NCBI GenBank assembly: GCA_963976815.1
Contig: CAXBLU010000005.1
Span: forward strand, 186,001-250,000
Length of the DNA: 64,000 nt
Source: JAHRVQ01 sp963976815
GTDB lineage: Bacteria > Pseudomonadota > Gammaproteobacteria > Pseudomonadales > Azotimanducaceae
Reading direction: 5' to 3'
A model generated the notes under the pieces. That model saw nothing but the letters and a program-made list of their open reading frames with translations. It made no database searches and was not told the DNA's origin. The position numbers were made by a program, and so were the translations under genes. Shown here piece by piece: positions 35,593 to 44,292 of the stretch; the stretch's first letter is position 1; each line of letters begins with the position of its first letter.

Positions 35593-36393
35593 ATGCCCCG
35601 GAATTTAAGCGAACAAATCACCGCCATTAGAGAGTCTGGTTACACGGTCCTCGAAGGCCTTATTGATGCTGACACAATCGACACCATCAAATCTGAACTA
35701 GCCCCCTATCTACAAAAAACCTTGATGGGTCGGAACAACTTCGAAGGATTCGATAGCGAACGGGTGTATGCATTACTGGCCAAAGCACCCAGCGTTGCCA
35801 AACTGGTTGAGCATGAGGCCATCATCGCTCTACTCGACAAATTCCTCGACCCAACTTATTTGCTGTCGGCAAATCTGGCGATTCAAGTACACCCAGGGGA
35901 AACACCCCAGCCCTTCCATGCTGACCATGCGTCACTGCCCTATTCCGACAGAACCCTGACCAATGGCATTAGTGTGATCTGGGCACTGGATGACTTCACC
36001 GAAAACAATGGCGCAACGGAAATAGTCCCAGGCAGCCACCTCTGGACTGACATCCAACCTTCCGATAGCTCAGAGCGTATTCAGGTCATCATGCCGGCGG
36101 GATCTGCCGTCGTCTTCCATGGCTCCCTTTATCATCGCGGCGGTCCGAATAGATCAAACACCAGTCGCCTGGCGATCACACCGCAATATTGTCAGCCCTG
36201 GCTGCGACAATTGGAAAATATGGTGCTTGCGGTGCCGCCCGAAAAAGCGAGCCAATTCTCGGATCGGATACAGGAATTGCTTGGCTTTAGCATCCGGGAA
36301 CCCGGATTTATGGGCTATGTAGACGGAGTTCACCCGAAGCGGCTGATTACCGATAATTATCAGGGTCGCCGGGCCCGGGGATTACACTCCTAA
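35593..36393 (+). CDS. Phytanoyl-CoA dioxygenase (PhyH)-family Fe(II)/2-oxoglutarate enzyme
   Basis: The 266-residue protein has the PhyH pattern: GYTVLEGLIDADTIDTIKSE at the start, the iron-binding HxD in FHADHASLP (near residue 116), WALDDFTENNGATEIVPGSH, the distal His in YHRGGPNRSNTSRLAI and its 2-oxoglutarate-binding Arg. It probably hydroxylates a small organic substrate in the cytoplasm. An AAAGGAG site precedes the ATG. It is followed 63 bp later by a nucleoside transporter and then a second dioxygenase of a different family. Confidence 0.88.
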   Translation: MPRNLSEQITAIRESGYTVLEGLIDADTIDTIKSELAPYLQKTLMGRNNFEGFDSERVYALLAKAPSVAKLVEHEAIIALLDKFLDPTYLLSANLAIQVHPGETPQPFHADHASLPYSDRTLTNGISVIWALDDFTENNGATEIVPGSHLWTDIQPSDSSERIQVIMPAGSAVVFHGSLYHRGGPNRSNTSRLAITPQYCQPWLRQLENMVLAVPPEKASQFSDRIQELLGFSIREPGFMGYVDGVHPKRLITDNYQGRRARGLHS

Positions 36394-36456
36394 CCTCGCA
36401 ATTACCCTAGGGGATGGTATTATTGCACGTCTCCGGAAATAAGCAGCTCTCTATAC

Positions 36457-37668
36457 ATGATCAGTCTGTTAGGCGTATGCCTGCTCCCGTTAGTTGCGTG
36501 GTTATTTTCCTCCAATCGAAGTGCCGTTAACCCCAGAACTGTCCTGGGTGCCTTTGCTATTCAAGCCGCAATTGGCGGTTTTGTCCTCTATGTACCTGCG
36601 GGAAAGCAGATTGTAGAAGTACTCGCGGTGGGTGTTTCCAACATCCTGATCTATTCTGGCGCCGGTATCGACTTTCTGTTTGGCGGTCTGGTGGGCGATT
36701 CAATCGGATTTGTGTTTGCACTTAACGTCTTGCCCGTCATCGTTTTCTTCTCTTCCCTCATCACCGTGCTCTACTATCTGGGTGTAATGGACTGGATTGT
36801 TCGTCTAATTGGCGGATTCCTCCAAAAAGTTTTGGGTACAAGCCGACCAGAGAGCCTATCCGCCGCGGCAAATATCTTTATTGGCCAAACTGAAGCGCCC
36901 CTTGTTGTAAAACCGTTCCTGCCCCGCATGACAGATTCAGAACTATTTGCCGTTATGGTAGGCGGACTTGCCTCTATCGCGGGGTCGGTCATGGCTGGCT
37001 ATGCAGGGCTTGGCGTTGATATTAAATATCTTCTCGCGGCGAGTTTTATGGCGGCCCCCGGCGGCCTGATGATGGCCAAATTGGTGATGCCCGAAACTGA
37101 AACCCCCAACAATGAATTGGTTGAGGTCACATCGGAAGAAGATACCCACGTGAATATATTTGATGCCGCCGCAGCTGGCGCGCTGACGGGACTACAAATC
37201 GCCCTCGCTGTTGGTGCAATGCTATTGGCATTTATCGCACTAATAGCGCTTCTGAACGGTATCCTGGGTTGGTTCACCGGCCTGTTTGGCGTAGATGGCA
37301 TCACAATTGAGATCATCCTCGGTTATGCCTTCCAACCCGTCGCCTGGGTGCTAGGCGTGCCCTGGAACGAGGCTAATGTTGCCGGGAGTTTTATCGGCCA
37401 GAAGTTGGTCCTAAACGAATTTGTCGCTTTTGTGGGTTTTGCGGATGTCATCGATACCCTGACCCCTAAAACCCAGGCGATTGTCACATTTGCGCTTTGT
37501 GGCTTTGCCAACTTCTCATCCATCGCCATTTGTTTAGGTGGCATCGGAACCCTCGCCCCGAGTAGACGCAAGGACCTGGCTCGACTTGGCATGCGCGCCC
37601 TCATGGCAGCTACACTGGCTAATTTAATGAGTGCCGCGCTAGCGGGTTTCTTCCTCTCACTTAGCTAG
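36457..37668 (+). CDS. nupC: Concentrative nucleoside transporter (CNT/NupC family)
   Basis: The 403-residue inner-membrane protein has the conserved CNT motifs NIFIGQTEAPLVVKPFL (about 145-160), ELFAVMVGGLASIAGSVMAGY (about 168-188), NEFVAFVGF and the ICGFANFSS-type motif seen as LCGFANFSSIAICLGG. CNT proteins import nucleosides with Na+ or H+. It sits 10 bp upstream of an IPNS-like dioxygenase on the same strand, implying co-expression. Confidence 0.93.
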   Translation: MISLLGVCLLPLVAWLFSSNRSAVNPRTVLGAFAIQAAIGGFVLYVPAGKQIVEVLAVGVSNILIYSGAGIDFLFGGLVGDSIGFVFALNVLPVIVFFSSLITVLYYLGVMDWIVRLIGGFLQKVLGTSRPESLSAAANIFIGQTEAPLVVKPFLPRMTDSELFAVMVGGLASIAGSVMAGYAGLGVDIKYLLAASFMAAPGGLMMAKLVMPETETPNNELVEVTSEEDTHVNIFDAAAAGALTGLQIALAVGAMLLAFIALIALLNGILGWFTGLFGVDGITIEIILGYAFQPVAWVLGVPWNEANVAGSFIGQKLVLNEFVAFVGFADVIDTLTPKTQAIVTFALCGFANFSSIAICLGGIGTLAPSRRKDLARLGMRALMAATLANLMSAALAGFFLSLS

Positions 37669-37678
37669 GTCACGAACC

Positions 37679-38518
37679 ATGACCGATCTTTCCGCCATAG
37701 ATTTCGACAGCCAGGATTGCGACCAACAATTTGTCGCATCCCTGCAGGATATTGGCTTTGCGGTTCTAAAGAACCATCCCCTCGACATGAATCTGGTCAA
37801 CACCATATACACCGAGTGGCGAGAGTTCTTCAGCACCGATCGAAAGTTCGAGTTTGAGCTAAACAAAGAAACCCAGGATGGCTACTTCTCCCTACAAAAT
37901 GCAGAGTCTGCCAAGGGCGTTGATGTCAAAGACTTCAAAGAGTACTACCACTACTACACCTGGGGCCGCTGCCCCGAGCACCTAAAGGGTCACCTTCAAC
38001 AGTACTATGAAGCGGCCCATGAACTCGCGGCAACATTGTTATCCTGGGTTGAGCAGTATTCTCCCCCAGACATCGCCGGGAACTACAGCGAACCGCTATC
38101 CAATATGATCACTGACAGCGAAGTCACACTACTGCGGGTCCTACACTATCCACCTATGGACCTTGCGGACACGGAAACCACCTGGGCTGCTGCCCATGAG
38201 GATATTAACCTCCTGACCATTTTACCGGCCTCCGATGCGCCTGGCCTTCAGGTTCAACAGAAGAATGGTGAGTGGCTGGACGTGTCGTCCGATGGCAATC
38301 AGGTAATCGTCAATATTGGCGATATGCTTCAGGAAGCATCTCGCGGACATTTCCCCTCAACCAGTCACCGGGTGGTAACACCACCCGGCACTGACAATCG
38401 AAGCGGCAGAATGTCCCTACCCCTCTTCCTCCATCCACGACCAGACGTCGTACTCTCCGAACGACATACCGCCGGTAGTTATCTGACCGAACGCTTAAAC
38501 GAACTGGGTGTGGTTTAA
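37679..38518 (+). CDS. Isopenicillin N synthase-like Fe(II)/2-oxoglutarate dioxygenase
   Basis: The 279-residue protein has the N-terminal DIGFAVLKNHPLD helix region and the C-terminal double-stranded beta-helix with iron ligands HxD in AAHEDINLLTILPA and His in STSHRVVTPP, and an Arg-x-Ser in GRMSLPLFLHP for 2-oxoglutarate. The family includes plant and fungal oxygenases such as thymine-7-hydroxylase and bacterial ethylene-forming-like enzymes. Its 10-bp spacing from the nucleoside transporter makes a nucleoside or nucleobase substrate worth testing, but that is inference. Confidence 0.87.
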   Translation: MTDLSAIDFDSQDCDQQFVASLQDIGFAVLKNHPLDMNLVNTIYTEWREFFSTDRKFEFELNKETQDGYFSLQNAESAKGVDVKDFKEYYHYYTWGRCPEHLKGHLQQYYEAAHELAATLLSWVEQYSPPDIAGNYSEPLSNMITDSEVTLLRVLHYPPMDLADTETTWAAAHEDINLLTILPASDAPGLQVQQKNGEWLDVSSDGNQVIVNIGDMLQEASRGHFPSTSHRVVTPPGTDNRSGRMSLPLFLHPRPDVVLSERHTAGSYLTERLNELGVV

Positions 38519-38566
38519 ACCTACACAACAATCTCTTCCTCAGCTTTCTAAGAGCTCGTTCCAATT

Positions 38567-39040
38567 CGCAACAGAGTTAGCGGGGGTACTTTGGAGGAGC
38601 CTAAAAGCGTTAGCGCCGAGAGGGGTGAGCGAGACCTTAGGCTCGCGAGAGGAACGAGGGTAGCCCGGAGGGCCGCCAGCCAGCGACGGAAAAGTGCCCC
38701 TGCTAACGGCAGTCAAACGAAAAACCCAAATTATCTTTTGGACCCATATTTTCTGCTTACCCATCACCGATAAAAACCTAAATATATTTCGACGATCGGC
38801 CCGCAGAAGTGAGCGATACTTATTTGTCCCGCTGCTTGCGGCCCTCCAGGCTCCCCTCGCTCCTTCCGCGAGCCCAGGTCTCGCTCCTTCCACTCGGCGC
38901 TAACGCTTTGAGGCTCCTTCAAATAAGCATCACTAACTTCTGCTAACAAATCATGTTTCCTGAAAGATAAACGAGCAACAAAATTATCTAGTGTTGGAAT
39001 CGACTTCCTACCGTTAGATCTCCTAGTGCTCTGTACAACT
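38567..39040. repeat. 474-bp direct repeat, copy 1 (374-bp core plus 100-bp spacer)
   Basis: The core (38567-38940) begins CGCAACAGAGTTAGCGGGGG and ends GCATCACTAACTTC. Inside are two copies of a GC-rich motif in opposite orientation: GGAGCCTAAAAGCGTTAGCG on the left and CGCTAACGCTTTGAGGCTCC on the right, each framed by its own small inverted pair (GTTAGCGGGGGTACTTT / AAAGTGCCCCTGCTAAC, and AGTGAGCGATACTTATTTG / CAAATAAGCATCACT). The 100-bp spacer (38941-39040) is AT-rich. Open frames through this repeat are not convincing genes. Confidence 0.92.
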
Positions 39041-39514
39041 CGCAACAGAGTTAGCGGGGGTGCTTTGGAGGAGCCTAAAAGCGTTAGCGCCGAGAGGGGT
39101 GAGCGAGACCTTAGGCTCGCGAGAGGAACGAGGGTAGCCCGGAGGGCCGCCAGCCAGCGACGGAAAAGTGCCCCTGCTAACGGCAGTCAAACGAAAAACC
39201 CAAATTATCTTTTGGACCCATATTTTCTGCTTACCCATCACCGATAAAAACCTAAATATATTTCGACGATCGGCCCGCAGAAGTGAGCGATACTTATTTG
39301 TCCCGCTGCTTGCGGCCCTCCAGGCTCCCCTCGCTCCTTCCGCGAGCCCAGGTCTCGCTCCTTCCACTCGGCGCTAACGCTTTGAGGCTCCTTCAAATAA
39401 GCATCACTAACTTCCGCTTAGTGAATGTGTTTCCTGCAAAATCAACGATCAACCAAATTACTCAATGCTGGAATCGACATTCTATCTTTAGATCTCCAAG
39501 TACTCGGTACAACT
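39041..39514. repeat. 474-bp direct repeat, copy 2
   Basis: The core (39041-39414) matches copy 1 along its 374 bp, with one substitution noted (GGGGGTGCTTT for GGGGGTACTTT). The spacer (39415-39514) has exactly the same length as spacer 1 but only an estimated two thirds to three quarters identity, with shared blocks such as TGTTTCCTG, GGAATCGAC and TTAGATCTCC. Confidence 0.92.
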
Positions 39515-39796
39515 CGCAACAGAGTTAGCGGGGGTACTTTGGAGGAGCCTAAAAGCGTTAGCGCCGAGAGGGGTGAGCGAGACCTTAGGCTCGCGAGAGG
39601 AACGAGGGTAGCCCGGAGGGCCGCCAGCCAGCGACGGAAAAGTGCCCCTGCTAACGGCAGTCAAACGAAAAACCCAAATTATCTTTTGGACCCATATTTT
39701 CTGCTTACCCATCACCGATAAAAACCTAAATATATTTCGACGATCGGCCCGCAGAAGTGAGCGATACTTATTTGTCCCGCTGCTTGCGGCCCTCCA
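39515..39796. repeat. 474-bp direct repeat, copy 3, truncated in the core
   Basis: Copy 3 begins with the same CGCAACAGAGTTAGCGG and stays essentially identical to copy 1 for 282 bp, up to GCGGCCCTCCA in the right inverted motif, where it stops abruptly. The remaining 92 bp of the core and the spacer are missing. Confidence 0.9.
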
Positions 39797-39870
39797 AGGA
39801 CGGAAAAGTGCCCCTGCTAACGTCAGTAACACGAAGAACCCAGAATATCTCTTCGACAAATATCGATTTA
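39797..39870. repeat. Fourth, partial and diverged repeat unit
   Basis: Immediately after the copy 3 breakpoint the sequence GACGGAAAAGTGCCCCTGCT (39800-39819) repeats the middle of the core, followed by a diverged version of its next 40-50 bp (AACCCAGAATATCTCTTCGA against AACCCAAATTATCTTTTGGA). It is oriented as in the other units, so the array once continued and lost sequence at the junction. Confidence 0.75.
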
Positions 39871-39937
39871 ACGAATGCGTACTATCAACAAGTTATCGAA
39901 AACCAAACAGTCACCAAAAAGGATTATGTTTAATTTC

Positions 39938-40783
39938 TCAATCCAGCACCTCAATCAACACATTGGTATTCAATACAGAAGTCGCCTCACCCCGGATCGT
40001 TCCCGTCACAGGCATTGCGTGTTCAAAGCTTGAACTGGAAATAATCGGAATATGGCTATGGGAAGCCGCAATTCCATGACTCGGATCAAGCCCCACCCAG
40101 CCAGCACCCGGCAAGAAAACTTCTACCCACGCATGCAATTCATATATTGGCGGATCAATCGGAAAGTAGAAATAGCCACTGACAAATCTCGCAGCTACAC
40201 CCATGTTGCGTAATAAATTGATTTGCATCCAAGTTAAATCGCGACAGGAACCGGTTTTTAACTCAAAGGTTTTATCCGGCTTATAGGGCTCACCAAATTG
40301 TCGGTAATCGACTGTAAAGTCATCGTGAATTTGCCGCGTGAGATTGGTAATAAACTTCACCGTATCAAAATTCGCCTCACTCGCAATGCGTTCACCGTAA
40401 TGGCGTAATGGATCTGAAATAGGTTCGAACCTCAAACTCGAAGCCAAGGCAGACTTTTGGTATTCCGAGTAGGTGAAAGGCAGTGTAAAAAACTCAGACG
40501 GATATAGCAGAAAGTCCAGCGGGTTAAATTCTTCTACATCAATCAAAGATTCAGATTTGATTGATAACTGACTTGTCATGCCTTCAAACCAACAAAGATG
40601 CACAAGATTGCCTTTCTCATCGGTCTGATAAGACAGGCCCTCGGGTTCAGGGAAGATATCTAAACCAAAGGCCGTGACCTGGTTATGGGGGGTCTGCCTC
40701 GGCGTTAAGCGCAAGTAATGGGGTTCTAAAAATACGTCCGAAGAGAACAAGTATTCCGTGAAGTGCGTTACCTTAAACTTCAT
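39938..40783 (-). CDS. Transglutaminase-like cysteine protease-fold protein
   Basis: The 281-residue protein starts MKFKVTHFTEYLFSSDVFLE, the beta-rich N-terminal domain typical of bacterial transglutaminase-like proteins. The catalytic triad is visible as Cys in KTGSCRDLTWMQINLLR (near residue 178), His in YELHAWVEVFLPG and Asp in WVGLDPSHG. There is no signal peptide, as in the cytosolic TgpA-like/COG1305 group often found with alpha-E and circularly permuted ATP-grasp genes, none of which is here. Its substrate is unknown. Its 3' end is about 70 bp from the repeat array. Confidence 0.87.
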   Translation of the reverse strand: MKFKVTHFTEYLFSSDVFLEPHYLRLTPRQTPHNQVTAFGLDIFPEPEGLSYQTDEKGNLVHLCWFEGMTSQLSIKSESLIDVEEFNPLDFLLYPSEFFTLPFTYSEYQKSALASSLRFEPISDPLRHYGERIASEANFDTVKFITNLTRQIHDDFTVDYRQFGEPYKPDKTFELKTGSCRDLTWMQINLLRNMGVAARFVSGYFYFPIDPPIYELHAWVEVFLPGAGWVGLDPSHGIAASHSHIPIISSSSFEHAMPVTGTIRGEATSVLNTNVLIEVLD

Positions 40784-40972
40784 TTAAATCCGCTTCCGGG
40801 CCAGAGGGCTGTTTAGAAAACTATCGGTTGTAGGGTCATCATACCCTCTGCAGCATGACCTTACCCGGTTTTGATAAAACACTCAGGAAAGGTCTTTGCA
40901 CCATAGTTCTGCAGTAGATACTCAAGCGGCGCTGCTGTCTACAACAGGCTAATGTGGAGGCCACGCCTCCGG

Positions 40973-41563
40973 CTAGAACCTCATCAGAATATATTGTTGT
41001 TCCGCTTTCTCAAGCAAGGCGGCTTCATCATCTTCAAGGTTCCATCGGTCAAGGGAGTTACTTTCTTCGGTGCGATGGAAAAGGAGCAGGTAGTCGCCGA
41101 CCACCTTAAAATTAGTTGGATCAATGGGCTGCGCTCTTCCAAGGGTCAGGCTGTAAGGGCAAAAGGCACCAAAGTGCGGGGTGTATTTCTCAGGCTGGCT
41201 GAGGAAAATTTCAATCTGCTCATCGGACGTAAAGTAGTAGGTCTTCCCTTTATATTCTTGTTGGTAATCAGCGCTGCCCAGTTCCGCGATGTTCTTGGTA
41301 AAGTATGAGACTGGACTATAGCCATCGATCGCAGGCTCATCGGATACAGATGCAGCGGATGCGTAGTTCGTCGCGGTGAACAATGAAAAGAGCACTACAG
41401 TCGCCGCTAAATATTTGCCTGGCCGCGCCAGGATCCCTCTGGGGTTTACCTGCTTAGCAGCGAGTAGAGTTTTTCTCAATAACTGCTCAGTCAAACTCAG
41501 CTTACGGCGTGCACCCTGCCCCTTTGGATTTCTATTTTGCATGGTCGTAGTGTTCATGTTCAT
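40973..41563 (-). CDS. YHS-domain protein with N-terminal membrane anchor
   Basis: The ATG at 41563 follows TTAGGAAACACCGCA, a reasonable ribosome-binding site, giving 196 residues. A basic N-terminal region (about 1-55) precedes a hydrophobic segment (YLAATVVLFSLFTATNYASA, about 54-73) that could be a signal or anchor. The rest is a YHS domain (DGYSPVSYFT, then KTYYFTSDEQIEIFLSQPEKYTPHFGAFC). YHS domains often bind metals or sit in copper and oxygenase proteins. Unusually, about 50 residues precede the hydrophobic stretch, and the C-terminus is acidic. Confidence 0.75.
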   Translation of the reverse strand: MNMNTTTMQNRNPKGQGARRKLSLTEQLLRKTLLAAKQVNPRGILARPGKYLAATVVLFSLFTATNYASAASVSDEPAIDGYSPVSYFTKNIAELGSADYQQEYKGKTYYFTSDEQIEIFLSQPEKYTPHFGAFCPYSLTLGRAQPIDPTNFKVVGDYLLLFHRTEESNSLDRWNLEDDEAALLEKAEQQYILMRF

Positions 41564-41735
41564 TGCGGTGTTTCCTAAAGCGATATGTCTAATAGTGACC
41601 CTAGGATTCATTCAATCGCCAAATGTTACATCACCAATCAGCTTCTCTGCCTAACGAGTTTTTTGCTTACGCTGTAATAAATCATCCCCATTGCATGTCC
41701 TATTAGTGACCCTTGCAAATTATCTGGATAACACT

Positions 41736-42092
41736 ATGAAATTGTTTTTTAAACGCTTGTTTGGCGGTATCAAACCGGAGCCAGAGCAGCAAGCCAACGA
41801 TGTTGTGGTGAACTCGGCACCCGTGTTCGCTGAACATTTGACCCTGTATTACAGCGTGTCCTGCCCGTATTGCATCCGTGTGCAGATGGCAATGGCGCGA
41901 TTCGGTCTAACGATAAAGCGTCGGAATATTCATCAAGATGACGTGGCTAGAATGCAGTTGTTGAAAGGTGGCGGTAGAACCACGGTACCTTGCCTTCGCA
42001 TCGATAACGAAGGCGAGGCCAGTTGGATGTATGAATCCAGGGATATTATCCGCTACCTGCAGGGTGTCGTTGAAGTCGCTGGGACCGATTAA
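41736..42092 (+). CDS. Glutaredoxin-like protein
   Basis: Starting at the ATG at 41736 gives 118 residues. An N-terminal extension of about 30 residues (MKLFFKRLFGGIKPEPEQQ) precedes a glutaredoxin domain with the dithiol site YSVSCPYCIRVQMAM, the TVP motif (RTTVPCLRI) that binds glutathione, and the ESRDIIRYLQ helix. It reduces protein disulfides or mixed glutathione disulfides in the cytoplasm. The N-terminal tail is weakly hydrophobic and basic and may tether the protein to the membrane. Confidence 0.85.
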   Translation: MKLFFKRLFGGIKPEPEQQANDVVVNSAPVFAEHLTLYYSVSCPYCIRVQMAMARFGLTIKRRNIHQDDVARMQLLKGGGRTTVPCLRIDNEGEASWMYESRDIIRYLQGVVEVAGTD

Positions 42093-42124
42093 CTGATCGA
42101 AAAGTACTGACTAACTAAAAATGC

Positions 42125-44251
42125 TTAGAGAAATACGCTAACGGCTTTACCCACAAGGTTGTAGAAAGAATCTCGGAAGTCGATCCAAAGACCTGAAGCG
42201 TGATCGTCTTCCCACTTCTCATTGGCAACATCAATCAAGTAGTTGTGGATATCAGCGGTATCGTTTTTGTTTAACACGTCTTCGAAGCTGACCATGCCCA
42301 AACCGGAGAAAATACCCTTCAGCACAATGTCATCAAAAAGTTTATGGCTACCTTCGTTCATATAGCGCAAATCCGTCACCACCCCGCTACCGATCCCGTT
42401 AAGACCGTGGCAGCGCATACAGTAGGCGTTATACAAAGCCCCGCCCCGGGCGATCGAGGGTTCATTATCAGACCGTGCCGGCGGCTCGGGTTGTACGCGG
42501 ATACGTTGTTCTATATCAAGCGCTGCCGTGGCACCTAACTTAAAAGAAAGCAGACGCCCTTTACCGCCGCCGACTGCTTCAGGTTGATCGAACAGTAAAC
42601 CAACAGCGCCGCCCCAACCGACCATAACAGCAATATGTTGTTCGCCATCTATTTCGTAACTCACCGGTGGCGCAATAATGCCGTTACCCACATTGTAGTG
42701 CCAGAGTCGTTCGCCCGTGGTCGCATCAAATGCAGAAAGATAACCCGCACCATCACCTTGAAATACCAGTCCGGCTGCCGTGGTTAAGACTCCACCATTC
42801 CAGGCTGTGGCATGCTCGACACGCCATTGTTCTTTTTGCTCAATCGGATCCCAGGCAATGAGTCGACCACGTAGTAAATGTCTCATTACCGCGTTCGCCA
42901 GGGTTGGACTCATACTCGCCATCGGGTTGTCCGCACTCAGATCATCATTTTGACCCAGGTTCCAATAGCTGCCTTCGATATATTCAAAAGTTTCCGGCGT
43001 GCTGTACATCGAGACATTTTCCATTGCTGGAATGTATACCAACCCGGTTTTCTTATTTAACGCCATGGGCTGCCAGTTATGACCACCAAAGGGCGCGGGC
43101 TTGGTCATCTGAAACTCGACTCGATGGTCTGCGTTTTCTGTTTCCTGGGGTCGTCCAGTCTCAACATCAACATGGCTAGCCCAGGTAATCGGGACATAGG
43201 TTTCTGCGGAGATCAGTTCGCCATTGGTGCGGTCCAACACATAAAAGAAGCCATTTTTAGGGGCCTGGAGAATCACTTTGCGCTGTTCACCATTTATCGA
43301 CAGCTCGGTCAAAATCATATGCTGGGTGGCGGTATAGTCCCAGGTGTCAGCCGGCGTGGTCTGATAATGCCAGACGTATTCACCGGTTTTGGCATTCAAT
43401 GCCACAATTGAGGATAAAAATAGATTGTCTCCGCCGCCGGGACTGCGAATATGCCGATTCCAGGGTGAGCCATTGCCAACACCAATATAGAGTAGGTCTA
43501 ACTCCGGATCATAGGCCATCGAGTCCCAAACCGTTCCGCCGCCCCCCACCTTCCAAAAGACATCCCCAGTCCAGGTTTTTTGCGCCATCGCCATTGCGTT
43601 AGATTCCGGGGGCAATGCAGGATTACCAGGGACGGTATAAAAACGCCAACGCAGGTCCCCGGTGTTTATGTCATAGGCTGATACGTAACCCCGTACACCA
43701 TACTCAGCACCACCATTACCGATGATGACAGTATCGTGAACAATTCGTGGCGCACCGGTAATGGTATAGGGCTTCGTCGGATCAATTGTGAGGGTTTCCC
43801 ACAATGGTTTACCAGTGGCGATATCCAGGGCAATCAATCGACCGTCAAGGACGCCGACAAAAACACGATTACCATCAACAGCAACGCCTCGATTTACCAC
43901 ATCACAGCAGGCATTTACGCCCCAGGCACGATCTACATTGGGATCAAATTGCCATAAAAGCTCCCCGGTCTTTGCATCATTAGCAAATACACGACTCCAA
44001 TCACCGCTGGTATAGATCACACCGTTGATAATGATTGGCGACGCTTCCAAACCACGACGGGTTCCGGTATCAAAAGACCAGGCAAGACCTAACGACGCGA
44101 TAGTGTCTGGATTGATTTGTAGGAGTGGTGATTCTCGAGTTTCCGCGGCATTTTGGCCATGGACTGGCCAATTGCCGCTCGCAACCTCTGCGGTGCCGCT
44201 CTGAAAATACGAAAAGTAAAGTAGAGTGACTAAGCCAAAGGTGCGTAACAT
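42125..44251 (-). CDS. PQQ-dependent dehydrogenase with C-terminal cytochrome c domain
   Basis: The 708-residue periplasmic quinohemoprotein has a signal peptide (MLRTFGLVTLLYFSYFQSGTA) and an eight-bladed PQQ propeller. Landmarks are WSFDTGTRRGLEASPIIING, the vicinal disulfide pair in VNACCDVVNRG, TYDW-like blade motifs (DTWDYTATQHMILTEL) and GGHNWQPMALNKKTG. The C-terminal cytochrome c domain carries CMRCH (near residue 620) with a likely Met ligand. Such type II alcohol dehydrogenases pass electrons from alcohols or aldehydes to the respiratory chain. No pqq biosynthesis genes are nearby. It follows a SutA-like gene by 41 bp on the same strand. Confidence 0.92.
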   Translation of the reverse strand: MLRTFGLVTLLYFSYFQSGTAEVASGNWPVHGQNAAETRESPLLQINPDTIASLGLAWSFDTGTRRGLEASPIIINGVIYTSGDWSRVFANDAKTGELLWQFDPNVDRAWGVNACCDVVNRGVAVDGNRVFVGVLDGRLIALDIATGKPLWETLTIDPTKPYTITGAPRIVHDTVIIGNGGAEYGVRGYVSAYDINTGDLRWRFYTVPGNPALPPESNAMAMAQKTWTGDVFWKVGGGGTVWDSMAYDPELDLLYIGVGNGSPWNRHIRSPGGGDNLFLSSIVALNAKTGEYVWHYQTTPADTWDYTATQHMILTELSINGEQRKVILQAPKNGFFYVLDRTNGELISAETYVPITWASHVDVETGRPQETENADHRVEFQMTKPAPFGGHNWQPMALNKKTGLVYIPAMENVSMYSTPETFEYIEGSYWNLGQNDDLSADNPMASMSPTLANAVMRHLLRGRLIAWDPIEQKEQWRVEHATAWNGGVLTTAAGLVFQGDGAGYLSAFDATTGERLWHYNVGNGIIAPPVSYEIDGEQHIAVMVGWGGAVGLLFDQPEAVGGGKGRLLSFKLGATAALDIEQRIRVQPEPPARSDNEPSIARGGALYNAYCMRCHGLNGIGSGVVTDLRYMNEGSHKLFDDIVLKGIFSGLGMVSFEDVLNKNDTADIHNYLIDVANEKWEDDHASGLWIDFRDSFYNLVGKAVSVFL

Positions 44252-44292
44252 TGATTTTCTAATTTAGAGGTTAACGAGAAATTTTCAGTGAG

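Noticed and set aside
39026..39859. Open frames of 60-123 codons repeated through the 474-bp array, some near-identical to each other
   Set aside because: They read through GC-rich inverted repeats on both strands, begin in spacers with no ribosome-binding sites, resemble no known protein, and repeat only because the DNA repeats.
38567..39870. Integron cassette array with attC sites (GTTAGC / GCTAAC boxes)
   Set aside because: The inverted boxes have the wrong order for attC sites, spacer segments are homologous rather than different cassettes, and there is no integrase gene or cassette ORF.
38567..39870. CRISPR array
   Set aside because: Repeat units of 374 bp with homologous 100-bp spacers are far larger than CRISPR units, and no cas gene is present.
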